A DNA stretch of 64,000 bases, from positions 5,800,967 through 5,864,966 of the forward strand of contig NC_051091.1 in NCBI RefSeq assembly GCF_901709675.1. The letters are read 5' to 3'. A model generated the notes under the pieces. That model was given only the letters and a program-made list of their open reading frames with translations, did no database searches and had not been told where the DNA came from. The translations under genes were made by a program, and so were the position numbers. Positions 53,138 to 64,000 of this stretch are shown here, piece after piece. Every line of letters begins with the position of its first letter. The first letter of the stretch is position 1. Origin of the DNA: Syngnathus acus (lineage: Eukaryota; Chordata; Actinopteri; Syngnathiformes; Syngnathidae).

Positions 53138-55299
53138 TCATGTTCTAGCTCCAAAAACACAGACACATATGACCTGCGTGACTGAAATATATTTTTGGAA
53201 TAAATGACCATCAACATGATCTGTCTGTCATTATTTATTTGTATCAGAGCCCGATCAATTTAGCAGTCAGCTGATATGGGACCGTCACAAAATAAAGAGT
53301 TACGATTCCTGTACACACCAAACATTTCTTTCTCTAGAAACAGTAAATGTTCATTCAGTGTTGGGATCACTAAGAATGGTGTTCTAGCACAATTTGTCCA
53401 CCAGATAGAGCTCTAGCTCTAGGTAGACACTAGCGGGTTTACATGGAGCCTAGTATTTCTAAATACGGACTTGTAGACAATCTTTTGCCCGACTGTTTGT
53501 GTGCCTGACATTTGTGTGCAATCCACTGTATTTATCAGCTTGATATTGAGACTCATAGAATCATAAGAATATTCATGACAAAAGTCAAAGATTTGCTAGA
53601 AATAAACAGCAGATTTTATTTGAGTTGGTTGGATCAGTCAATTTGTAATCATAAACTTACATAGCACCCAAGCAAGCCAAAGCTCCTTAGAAAATAAAAT
53701 TCCAAAAGATCACAAAATCTCTTTGATATATTGTTTTATCTCACTTAAAAAAGGAAGGTTTGTCTTCCTTGACAGGCAGAAACTAAGAGGTAACTTTGAG
53801 AAAAATAAAAATCAATTCCTGTGAGTATTTGTATGCAAACAGGCCAAGAGAAAACACAATTCCAAAAGCTGTGAACTTTTAAATCAGCAGGATGTGTACA
53901 GTCACCGTCAGCTCAAATGCTCAGAGGGTCTTTCCCATATTTCTCTCCTTTGCTGATCTCCTACTACAGTGTGCTTGTGCACGTTTAGAAAGTTGATGCA
54001 GCACAGCAGACAAAAGTCTTCTTGAATTCACACCAGAAAGGCTCAACTCACAGGAAAGACCACACAGTGTATTCGACCATATTGCATTGACATATTTGGC
54101 ACGTTGCATCCTCCACCTTACAATAAGAAAACATATGAAACACCTTGCATACTCAATGAGGGGGGAAAAACAAGCAAGCGGCATCTTGAGTCAAACAAAG
54201 GCATGTCTGAATACATGAGGCTCACAATAAACTGCTACCATTTGGCAATTGAAGCAACATCATAGATTGACTTTTGTGGTTTACCACAGGCTGGTAAAAG
54301 TGTGCGCATGGCAGAGAACAGGCTGGACTACCGCCAGCCTGCATGCCAGTAGAGCCAGCTCTCGCCACAGCAATGTGACTTACAAATATAGATTTTCATC
54401 AAAACATCAACAAAACACAGTTTTGTCAAATGGTCGAGAGGATATAAATTTACTGTCGATTCAGATTGTGAAGCCAGCTGGCCATTAGTGCTTATAAAAC
54501 GATGTAAATGACAGTAGCATGCGCTAGCATACCATTTTTGTTTTTGTATTCAATACAGTGAGAAATTCACAATTGTAAAAATAGGAACAAATGAACTGAT
54601 GCATTATTTGTCCATTAGTTGTAATTCCATAAATTGTGCATGAATACAGATTTAAAATATCTGCATTTGTTTTGTTTTTTTACAAAATGCACCAAAAGTC
54701 AAACATCACTAAGCGTGCCTATTTCTACTTGAACGGCAGAATAGAAAGATTCGATAGGGTAAAAAGGTACCTAAGCACCTGGAGCCAGTCAAGATCTGAT
54801 CTTTTTCTTCGATATACGTACAGTAAGTGGAGAGTAGAAAAATAAAAGCCACACTACATTGTAAAATTCACTATGCGACAATTGTGAGAGTCTCATCAAG
54901 AGATCTGCTTGGAGAGCACAAAGACAACAACTGCTTGGAGGTTTGTGAATATTGTTCACACTAATTGGCCACACCAATGCCTAAACTGATTTCTGCGCTC
55001 CATTCAGTCAAACAGCTGACTCAAACCTTCAAGACTATTTGAACACAGGCGGAGTGTGTGGCTTCAAATCTACTGTACAGAAATTCACATAAGAGATCAT
55101 TTGTGTTCTTTTGTTGCTTGACAGGATTAATACTTAAAAAAAATCTCTTTGGGCTGGCTGATAAAACACCATAAGCAAAAGCCTGAGAGTTTTGGGACAG
55201 GCAAGAAAATCAATCCCTTAGGTGTCAAAAGTGACAGACCCCGTCGCAGTGGTACGGAAAAACCGTGTGCCTTTAGACCAGCAAGGGAATGTGCGCAGT
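53138..55299. other. F-box 3' flank and PXN 3' UTR (convergent)
   Basis: The F-box transcript probably ends after AATAAA at ~53199. The remaining ~2 kb to the PXN stop is AT-rich and most likely PXN 3' UTR on the minus strand, with candidate minus-strand AATAAA (plus TTTATT) near 53616. No coding exon is seen. Confidence 0.45.
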
Positions 55300-58200
55300 C
55301 TAGCTGAAAAGTTTAATAAAGCAACCGTGGCAGTAGGGCTTATCATTCTGCTCCTTGAAGGTGCCCTTGTTGAGCTGCTTGAGGCAGAAGGCACACGCAA
55401 AATGTTCCGGGTGAAATTTCTTGCCCATTGCTGTGATGCAGCGGCCCGTGATGGCCTTCAGGCAGCCCGAGCACAGCGAGCCGCGCTGCTCGTGGTAGTG
55501 CGCCTCGCAGTACGGCTGACCCTCGTGGTCGAAGAAGCTGCCGTTTATGAACGGCGTGAAGCACTCCTGCGGAACCACACACAGCCAGCGCAATCAAACC
55601 TGACGCCTCATAAATTGCAAGTAGACGCAGCGAGTCGACGCTCTCACCCTGCAGACAAAGCATTCGGGATGCCAGAGTGAGTTGAGTGCTGAGATGTAGT
55701 TGTCCAAAATGGCCCGGGCACAGCCTCCACATTTCGGAGCAAACGTGTCAAAGTAGTCCTTCCTGCAGAAGGCCTTTCCGTCCTTCTCGTGAAACCCTGC
55801 ACGGAAGCAATGATTCGTGCTGACACCTTTGCATGGTTTATTGATAAGTCCAACCTGAATCTACCCATGCGAGGTATTCACAGAGTGCTCCAGTACCTTC
55901 TGGTCCAAAGAAGGCTCCACATTGGGCACAGAAAAAGTGCTCGGGATGCCAAGTCTTGTCCAAAGCAGTCACCACTTTCTGTGAGACGACAACAATAATC
56001 ATGGTCACTTTGGCCAGCCAGGATCATTTGAAATACATCATAGGTTTCATAAAACACATTACTCACACACAATATAAATAATGTGTAGTTTATAACCTCA
56101 CCACTAGGGAGAGCAAGGACACAAAAGACTGACTTGGCACGAAAAACAGAATGTAGAAATCAATGGAAATCCAACTCAAGAACGATTACACAAATGACAG
56201 TGTGTACACACTACAACACATTCCAATAGAAGAGCTGTACCAAAAAAATGCCTTTATAAAGATAACAGTGTGTGTACTTGTATGTGTGTAATTGTGTGTG
56301 TAAGTACCATTGCTCGACTACTGCTAAGCAGACAGTAAAAATATGAATCAAAGCATAATGATTCATCTTTGGCACTGGGTATTATTAGCGTGAGCAATAC
56401 AGTTATGTATAATTATCTCAATGTATTCCTGCCAGGTGCTTTTGCGAAAAGTCAACCGTGGATGTGTCAAACAAGCTCTGAGGCGGTGGATTGGAAAATC
56501 TTGGGAGTGACTCATGTTGGACATTCCCTGGTTCAAGTCCACTCGTCCACTTCCCCTTCAGCGCGTGCACACGAGTGTGGGTGTGTGTGTGTGTGTGTTA
56601 ATGATGGCAATAAAGATATGAGTGGGTCTGTCTATACCAAACACAAAGTCACTCATTCAATGATGGCCATGTTCCATTCGCCTATGAATAAATAACTAAA
56701 CAACATCCTCCCATCAATGGAGTATATACGCAAGTAAATTGTGGTATGGGAGTGTACATGTATGCGTTCTACTAACATCCAGTATGGGCCCGTTGCAGTA
56801 GTGGCATCGCGGTGAGAAGAGACTGTGGTAGTCTTTCTCGCAGTAAGGTTGTCCCTCGCGCTCAAAGAAGTTCCTGGAGCCTATCTCATCCTGGCAGTGG
56901 GTGCACACAAAGTGCTCGGGGTGCCACGTTCTTCCCATGGCAGTCACCACCTGAGGGATTAACCCCGCACAAGGGATTAAATCAAAAGGAGCTGCAAGGG
57001 AGTACGCCCGATTCAACGAAAACGGCAATTTACAAAGGTAACACTGTTTCTTTTGAGGATTCTTCGTGTGCAGTGGAATGTCAACACCTACTTGAAATAA
57101 TTCTCATCTGCATCCTCAAGCATTTTAGGATTATGATGTACTGGAGGACCTAATAAAATCCTATTTTCACCTCGTTTACATTTACAACAGGCGCACATAA
57201 ATGCAGTTACATCAAATGGGTCGGTACCGACTGTATGCAAGTTCTGCACATTTGTTAACTTTTGTCCTATAATGGACTCACCTGTCCAACTATAGGTTTC
57301 TTGCAGGCACCACAGACGCCTTTAGCCACAGTCTGGACTCCCAGTCTGTTCAGATCCGATTGCAGGCTCCCCAGCATGTTGTCCAGTTTATTGGCGGGCT
57401 TGGCTGGTCCGGTTGGGGACGTCTTTCCCTGAGACTGGATCTGACAGAGATTTTCCAAATTTAGTATGAGGGGTTAAAAAGGCTTTTTTCTGGGTTTCTT
57501 GGTTGCATTGACAGTTCAGTGTTGATGGTCAAGACAAAAAAAAATAAAATCTCGTGAACGCTGAAGGTCAAAGGACCTTTTTTTTTTTTTTTAAAATGTC
57601 CATTATTTATGGTGATGATACACTGGTATAGTTCTTTTTGAGCTATGGCACCAGTTAATGAGTGTCGTGTGGGGAAGGCTTTGAGCGTCCTGGTAAATGA
57701 GGTTTCAGTTACACCGCAAGCCAACCATTCCTGCACATGGCCCGGAGGGCCAACACTCAACTTGCCCCTAAGCACTTAAACTCTGGTCACAACGCACAAC
57801 CCGAGGTGCTGTCATACATCCGAATTAGAAAAAAAGGAGTCTGTTTCTGTAGCCTGGGTGTCAGCGCCACTCATAACCTGGACTGACAGGGTTTCAGGTT
57901 ATCCGTTCCCAGCTCGCTGCCAAAAACAGACCTAAGGATCATACAACCCTGTGGCTGCCCTAAATACGAAAGGTATGAACTGCAGTTGCAATGATCCATC
58001 AAATTCGCGATGGCTCTTAAAGGGTCAGCGAATTGAATGATTTTAGAATGAGGAAAAAAAGGAAGGAAGTGAAAAGAGAAAAAGAACCGTGCCTGCATAG
58101 GTGGGAAGACGGCGTCATAGTCAGTCTGACAGGACACCGATACAAAGACCTTGGGGGGAGGAGGTGGTGTCATGGGCTTGGGTGGGGGGCTTGGTGACGG

Positions 58201-61200
58201 AGGGAGCTGCACAGGGGGTGGTGTGGGCTCCCTTGGGGGAGGAATTGGCTCCTTGGGAGGTGGTGGGCTAGGGTCCCGGGGGCGCGGAGGCGTCGGAGGG
58301 GGCGGAGGGAGCGGAGGGAGCGGTAGTGGCGGTGGTGTCTGTTTTACAGGGGGAATCTTTTTGGGGGCTGGCGGGGACTTCAGAGGGGAGAGGACTTTTC
58401 TCTGGGGGACAGGAGACTCAGGAGGGATGATGATCTGGAGGGGGGGATGCGGCAAAGAAGGAGTAAAGTAGAGCACAACAATAGAGAAGTGATAGACAAA
58501 ACTCACAAGTGGCCACGAAAAAAACGTGTACAAGTTACAGAGCAATATTTTCCACTTTTGTCCCGCCCCCCCCAGACGATTTACCAATTTTAGATTTGAA
58601 GTGGGTGTTTTCATGCGGCTACGTGTCTCTCACGTCTACCTTATCCACAGGCGGCAGGGCCCTTTCCTCACGTATTCGCTGCGGGTTTGACATCACGATG
58701 ACGCCTTCCGTCAGCCAGTCGTCCGGCTGCCGTTTACGCCGACGTTCCAGGCGGCCGATTCCCAGTTTCCCCTGGAGCTCCTCAATGAGCCGATCTTGCG
58801 ACTGACTCTTATTCACGATAACCGGTCCCATTTTACGCCGCACTACTCCGTCCTTGTACATGGGATGCACGTTGGGGGTCTCTTTTGTGCGACGTATAAC
58901 CGACTTGAGCTGGAGAGTAGATGATAGTGGAGGTTGCGCCCAATTCCATGTCGGGTCTCAAACACTCCGAAATCCAAAATGCGTTTGCACCACACACACA
59001 CACTGAATTGAATTTCTTGCAGACGAAAAAGTCATTCTCTTCTGTCACAGCAAAACAAAGAAAGTCAGGCGTGGCATGCCAGAGACTCAAGACACTGCAG
59101 ATCCATCATAAAGCGCTTGCGCAAGCCAAAGCCGGGCGGGCCTAGGTTCAAGGGGGGAAAAAAAAAAATACTGCTTGCACAGAACAAACGTTTCAATCTT
59201 GACGTTTGCATCATTGCTGGTTGCCTAACCATCACAGGCGGGGTCCTACAGCCGACAGAATTGTTGACTCAGGCGAGTAGGAGCATGCAGTCATCCTATT
59301 AGTAATTCCGTCAACCTTTTACAATGAAACCTCTCCCTTAAGAGCCTTTTGCAATTCGAATGCACTGACACTCCATGCATCACACCACATCGATGACCTC
59401 AATGCCAAACACACTCGACAGCTTGTGTCGAAACATAGCAACTTCTCTCTCTGTGGGATATTCTCCACAGTTGCCACATCTGCTTCATGCCAGCAGCTTA
59501 TTTTTGGAGCTGATTTGATGCGTCTCCTACTTGGCCAGAAGCTGATAAGCGCTCAATGGCAGATGGCTGCTGTGTCGGCAGATCCAGCGTTGCATCCGGT
59601 GTCCCCGGGCAGGTGGAGGGGGTGAAACACTCATCAATCCAACTGGCTTCGGTCGTGGGTGTCAGGGTCCCCTCTCGGCTCACATCTGGGTATGTGCCAT
59701 AGTCTTCGTCCCATGGTCTGTACTCCAGAGACCCGAATGCTTGGTTTTCATCCGCTTGAGTGAAGTCGGGTGCTAAAAGTTGATCCAAGGCATTATCCAA
59801 CTCAGGCTCCCGGCAGGGCCATGTTAAGTTCAGGATTTCATTTTTGGTTGGAGGGGAAGACGGCGGGCTAGTTGACGGTACAGCAGAAGGTGAAACCGGT
59901 GAATGTCTGGGACTAATACTCGTGTCTGCAACCGTGTAGGTCTTTTTGATGACCAAAGCGGGACTCTTTGGAGTTGTGCCTTCACTTTTTCGAATCGTTG
60001 CTGGACTTGAAATCTTTGAACGTGTTACTGGCTGTGAATCAGTTTGTGTGCTAGAGGGACATGCGAGCTTTGGAATTAACACCGGACTCTTGGGAACACT
60101 ACTTGAAATCTGACCTGAGAGTTTTGGAGCGGTTACTAGGCTAGAAGACATTGGCAACGATTCTGGAGTTGTTGGTGTGACTGCACATTGATCCTGTTGG
60201 GCTATACTATCTTGGCTAAGGTGTGCAGGTGCTGGACTGTCATCTTTCGGGGTGGGGCTAAGACTCGGATTAGGACTGGCCAAACTAAGTGAACTTGGTA
60301 TGGGATTTCGAGGAAGCGGGATCTGAATTGAAACTACTTGAATTGGATCCCAGTAAACTTGAGACTTTACTAGTGGAGGCTTCAGTGACTGATGGACCGG
60401 ATGAGCTACCGACTTCACTTCCGACGGGTTGCTTTGGGCTACTCGCAACACTCAAGCTCTCCAAACGAGCAATTTCAGAGGTGACAATGCCACCGCCTTG
60501 TTTTTTAGACGATATAACCGTGACAGTGGAGCTAGCGGTAAAGGTCGGGGTTGAACAGCCGTCTTCGTCTATGTGGAGTTCCAGTGGAAGAGGAGTACAA
60601 GAGGGTGTGGTGGAACTAGATAGGGGATCGACATCCACAGAAGAGTCAACGTGAGGAATCGAGGGCTGAGTGTCGAGGGTTATGATTGGTGAGCTGGCAG
60701 GATATGAGGGGTCAACCACTTCCTGGTTCATTGACACTTGAGAGCCAGACTAGCGATAACACATACATACGTAGAAACAGAGACATACACAGTGATGGAG
60801 AAAAGAGAAAGAGCAGGAAAAATACATTGAGATGAAGAGAATGGAAGGTCGGGTCTCACAGAATTGGTTGTTAAAACGTTCCATTTTAACTCAGAGCCGT
60901 TCGATTTAGAAATGTATCTAGAGTTTTCAGACTTCAAATTACAATCTCCGTTAATGTTTCAACAAAAAAAAAAAAAATGCTCACATTGCTTTGGACTTTG
61001 AAGTCTGACAAGGACGCCATCAGCTCGTCTAGCTCCCGTGTGGCAGAGGACGCAGACATTCTTGCCTGCTGCTGTGATTGTGTTTCCTCTTGTCCATCAA
61101 TCTGCACGTCCGATACCAACAAGGTAGCGGGACTAAAAGAAGAACGGTTCAAATTCAATTGCCGACTCGTCAGGACAACGTTCCAGGTTATTCCAGATTC

Positions 61201-62041
61201 ATTTCTCTCACGTGGGTGAGGGCACAGAGCTCTCTAGCTCATCCAGAAGGCTCGCCACACTCGGTCGTGCGTCTTCTATTCCTCGAACTGCCACGCTGCG
61301 TTTTATCTTTTCCAACTCTCCGTTCTCCTGAATACTTTGGATCACAACGCTGGCAGGCAGAGGTGGAGCTGCCTCCTCTAGTGAGAACAAAAAGGGATTC
61401 ATGCTTTCACCAAACTGCAAATAAGTCAGTAGAGGCTGTTCAGTGGAAAAAGGTAATGACCTTCAGCAGGGAAGGCGGGCGTGCTCTGCTGGACACAGTT
61501 GAGTTCCAGCAGCAGGCGGTCCAGCTCTGACAGGTTGCTGCCAAAGGACTGGTTCATGGCAGGTGAAGAGTCATTGCTCTTCTGCTTATTAGGAAAACTG
61601 CACATAAAGCAGAAACATCCAACATGCGGAATATTAGTTACCAGAGAGCAAAACCCTTTATAATATTTTCAAAACAAAAGCGCAACAAAGTGTCTTACCT
61701 GTACACATGGTCCTCTTCGCCGGTGGGTTGAGGTGGGCTGCTGTTATCTCTCGACTAAAGTGAGGAAGTCACAAGCCAGTTAGTCTGTTGTCCATTTAAA
61801 CGAAATTACATTGAATAAATTAAGTTGATCTCGATATATATGATGAGACGTACAAGAGCATTTACATCTGTTTCCTGTTCTCCGTTGAGCGTTTTCTCAG
61901 AGGGAATGGGTGGGCCTTGCGGTGAAAAGCAGATGTCTTGCTGACTTCCAACAGGGAGCGCGTAACCCGTATCATCGGACAGGAAGAGTGGACGTTTGGA
62001 AATGTGGGATGTCGTGGACTCAAGGTCTGCCAACAAAGCAT
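55300..62041 (-). CDS. pxn: Paxillin (partial, exon 1 outside window)
   Basis: Exons: 62041-61854, 61754-61699, 61597-61461, 61377-61212, 61132-60985, [60749-59531, 58909-58640, 58434-58093 optional], 57440-57282, 56950-56777, 55978-55897, 55796-55648, 55566-55300. The first continues MDDL| with [18 protein letters not shown] (LD1). Then [11 protein letters not shown] (LD2), [14 protein letters not shown] (LD3), [15 protein letters not shown] (LD4), [16 protein letters not shown] (LD5) and four LIM zinc fingers, ending [20 protein letters not shown]. The Crk-binding tyrosines are kept as GYALP (human Y31 site) and HVYSFP (Y118 site). Paxillin is the focal-adhesion scaffold for FAK, vinculin and Crk. 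Without the three optional exons the product would be about 512 residues (human alpha 557). Exon 5 ends at AAT|GTGAGC or 12 bases earlier. Confidence 0.94.
58093..58434 (-). CDS. pxn: PXN optional proline-rich exon (114 codons)
   Basis: Phase 0 at both ends. It encodes [20 protein letters not shown], then long runs of [10 protein letters not shown] with [10 protein letters not shown], and finishes [16 protein letters not shown]. Multiple PxxP motifs suggest SH3 or profilin/EVH1 binding. The donor is CAG|GCACGG, so a GC-AG intron is implied. The Gly-rich plus-strand frame here is only its shadow. Confidence 0.75.
58640..58909 (-). CDS. pxn: PXN optional exon with conserved basic block (90 codons)
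   Basis: Phase 0 at both ends, acceptor CTCTCCAG and donor GATAAG|GTAGAC. It encodes [19 protein letters not shown], then [19 protein letters not shown] and [18 protein letters not shown], ending ALPPVDK. The composition is that of a conserved structured or binding segment, and I recall similar sequence in long vertebrate paxillin isoforms. Confidence 0.8.
59531..60749 (-). CDS. pxn: PXN giant optional exon, interrupted by a frameshift
   Basis: The acceptor TATCGCTAG before 60749 and donor GGCCAA|GTAGGA after 59531 fit phase 0 with both neighbours, but the exon is 1219 bases (remainder 1 on division by 3). The first frame ([20 protein letters not shown]...) runs to a stop at 60287-60285. The second frame (…[17 protein letters not shown]... 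to ...RLSASGQ) is open from before 60451 to the donor. Both are Ser/Pro/Thr-rich. A one-base insertion (or two-base loss) between about 60450 and 60285 explains it; sequencing error cannot be excluded. Confidence 0.65.
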
Positions 62042-64000
62042 CTAAGGAAACACACAAGAATGATACTTTGAACCATTCACACTGTCATAGCTACTTGAGT
62101 TATTCGTTGACCCTCATCTGCTTGGAGTCTGGGGGTGATCAATTTAATGGCAGGGGCATCTTGGTTTCATTCACCTCACAGCAGCGACATGCCAGTACCA
62201 ACTTAGCTAGTTGCCTCAAGTGAGCACGACAAGCATGTGAAAAGACGACCGACAGGAGTCTTGCGACACTGTATCACTCCCTCTTCCGTTGTAGTTCAAC
62301 AATTGCTGTGTGACCTTCTATGGAAACCTCACTGGCTACTTAGCATCAAATTTGGTCTTTAAATACAACAGCAAGATCAAAACTGTAACATTAGGAACAT
62401 CTGACGACCTGGAAACCAACGCTTAGAATAGCACGGTATCATCAGTAAATGCAGAGGTCCTGCTGAGCCGTGGCAGATCTACTTGGACTGCGTTAGTATT
62501 CGCATGCATAGGTCACATGCCAGTAGCCCGGGTCGCACAGCAAAGATTCCCCGATAGTCACAGTGTAAAGTGTTTCGTTATGGAATATACAAAACTGCAT
62601 ACAATGCTGAAGCCAAAAACTAGTGTGGACAAAATAAAATTATCTCTCACATCAGGAGCAATATACATAAATGTATTGTGTACTGCCTCATACAAGGGGA
62701 AGTCAACATGTTGGTTTTAGACAAGTAGGCTACATTACGCATGTGTGGTTTTCCTGTGCCTGTGCCATTCAATTCAATGTTGATTCTATTTTATTCAATG
62801 TATGATTAAAAAGGACCAAACAGTAAATGCCAAAAAGACAACGCAGTCATTGTTTATTGGAAAATCCTCGTGTGATTTGGCCCAACTCTTGCTGCTGTCA
62901 GAACAAAGCTGAACTGCAGCTGCTGAACATCTTAACAGATGTTCGTCCAGATGGTTTACACAGGGGATGCTCATCAAATTAGCTCTGCGTCTGAACTGCC
63001 TTTACCCGTCATTGAAAACAATTTTCAGCTCAGAAATAACTTAGTACTAAAACATTAACCCTCAGGCTACACACAATTTTAATTGTCCTAAATGAACAAT
63101 GTAGGTGGCAGATGTAATATTAATGCAGCTTATTTAGCAAGTGGTGCAAATAATGTTGTAAACAAAGCTAATGGAGCAGTTTGGAAGTCGAGATGAGGAT
63201 GTTTTCAAGCATGTGTGTTCGGTGAACGGTGGCTGCGTGTTTGGCGTGCTCTGGCCCATCCAGAAACTACACAAACACGGAGGTGTGGCCGCTTCTTCTG
63301 CCAAGAGGACATACCACAATCACACGTCTCCTGTGTCCAAAAATTAACCTCCGGTAAAGGGAGAAAAACATCTCTAACCTGAAATCAAAGTTGGACTTCA
63401 CGATCAAACTAAAGACAAACCAACAAGACATAAGCTCTATGAGACATACTTTGAAATCAGTGCTAATGCTAGCAGTAAAATTGTAAATGTAAAATAGATA
63501 GCCTGATAAAAAAGGAGGTTTTCTTTTTTTTTTGTACCAAATGTATACAGTAAATCCATTTTACAATTTGAGCACTTCCATTCAACAAGACAGAGGAAGT
63601 GACACGGCGGGTCACAACGTGCTCGACGCAATGAAATCTACGCAATGAGAAAGTGAGTGAAACTAAATTGGGAAGTGTCTCCATGCACATCTCTCAAAGC
63701 TCAAATGTGGGTTGATGCCGACTGAGGAGACTCCCTTCCTGAGATGAATGGTATGCATTTTAATTACACGGACGTTGCTTCGTGCTGGGGTTCATTACAG
63801 GAAAGCGAAAGAGGAAGTGAGGGGAAGATAAAAAAAAAGGGGGCTGACGAGATCTGGGCGGCAGGAGAGCGGATGAAAGCAACACGATTTAAAAAGAAAG
63901 AGGGAGGGAGGGAGGGAGGGAGGAGGGGGTGGTCTGCAGCAAAGGAGGGTATGGAAAGAGAACCATATAAGGAGTACATTGTGAACAATGCTGTGGCGGA
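62042..64000 (-). other. PXN intron 1, no exon found
   Basis: The minus strand was scanned for an exon ending ATGGA(C/T)GA(C/T)CT|GT (MDDL plus one base) and none was seen, so exon 1 and the promoter lie beyond 64000. A (GGGA)n purine tract runs ~63898-63932. No other gene is supported. Confidence 0.5.
63898..63932. repeat. GGGA-type simple repeat
   Basis: GAGGGAGGGAGGGAGGGAGG purine-rich tract near the right edge, in PXN intron 1. Confidence 0.9.

Noticed and set aside
55222-55680. 152-codon plus-strand frame
   Set aside because: Antisense of paxillin LIM exons and the intron between them.
58151-58471. Gly-rich plus-strand frame
   Set aside because: Antisense of the proline-rich paxillin exon.
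60285-60450. A short intron restoring the paxillin giant exon frame
   Set aside because: Candidate donors and acceptors in this interval give wrong phase or an intron of about 50 bases, too short to be likely; a base indel fits better.

Overview
This is vertebrate nuclear DNA, almost certainly from a ray-finned (teleost) fish. Genes are split into many short exons with GT-AG introns, intergenic DNA is compact, a long (TG)n microsatellite and tRNA-derived repeats are present, and the recognisable proteins are vertebrate families with fish-like features. No bacterial or phage features are present. Gene models below were built by hand from splice signals, codon phase and remembered family sequences; no search was run.

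Layout. 1-2.8 kb: a large fold-back repeat whose arms carry tRNA-like segments and whose centre is a 235-bp tandem repeat with hairpins. 2.8-4.6 kb: more degenerate repeats. 4.6-23.4 kb (+): TACC1-like gene with up to three alternative, phase-compatible first exons; AGGF1 (-, 7.76-12.16 kb) lies inside the intron downstream of the two upstream first exons. 24.1-39.8 kb (+): LOXL2-type lysyl oxidase, 13 coding exons. 40.2-42.1 kb (-): R3HCC1. 43.6-44.7 kb (-): GOLGA7. 45.0-51.9 kb: a tandem segmental duplication of the RPLP0 locus, containing a broken copy (45.1-48.4 kb, -) and the intact ribosomal stalk gene RPLP0 (49.16-50.82 kb, -). 51.87-53.14 kb (+): intronless F-box/leucine-rich protein, head-to-head with RPLP0. 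55.3-62.0 kb (-): paxillin (PXN) exons 2 to last; exon 1 lies beyond the window.

Neighbourhood sense. LOXL2-R3HCC1 and RPLP0-PXN are pairs that are also neighbours in human (8p21 and 12q24, from memory), while AGGF1 inside TACC1 is not a human arrangement. Biologically the genes are unrelated: centrosome/microtubule (TACC1), splicing/angiogenic factor (AGGF1), extracellular matrix oxidation (LOXL2), palmitoyltransferase partner (GOLGA7), ribosome (RPLP0), ubiquitin ligase adaptor (F-box), focal adhesion (PXN).

Most interesting region. In the broken RPLP0 copy, a ~490-bp unit (exon 2 + intron 2 + part of exon 3) is present five times in tandem. Each unit carries a 130-nt intronic segment that can fold as an H/ACA snoRNA. 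The same segment sits in intron 2 of the intact gene, and its 3' hairpin recurs in intron 3 with a compensatory base change. The broken copy keeps a TATA box, a pyrimidine-rich TOP-like start and the exon splice signals but has lost its start codon and exons 4-6. It therefore looks like a possible new non-coding snoRNA host gene made from a ribosomal protein gene; this is inference to be tested.
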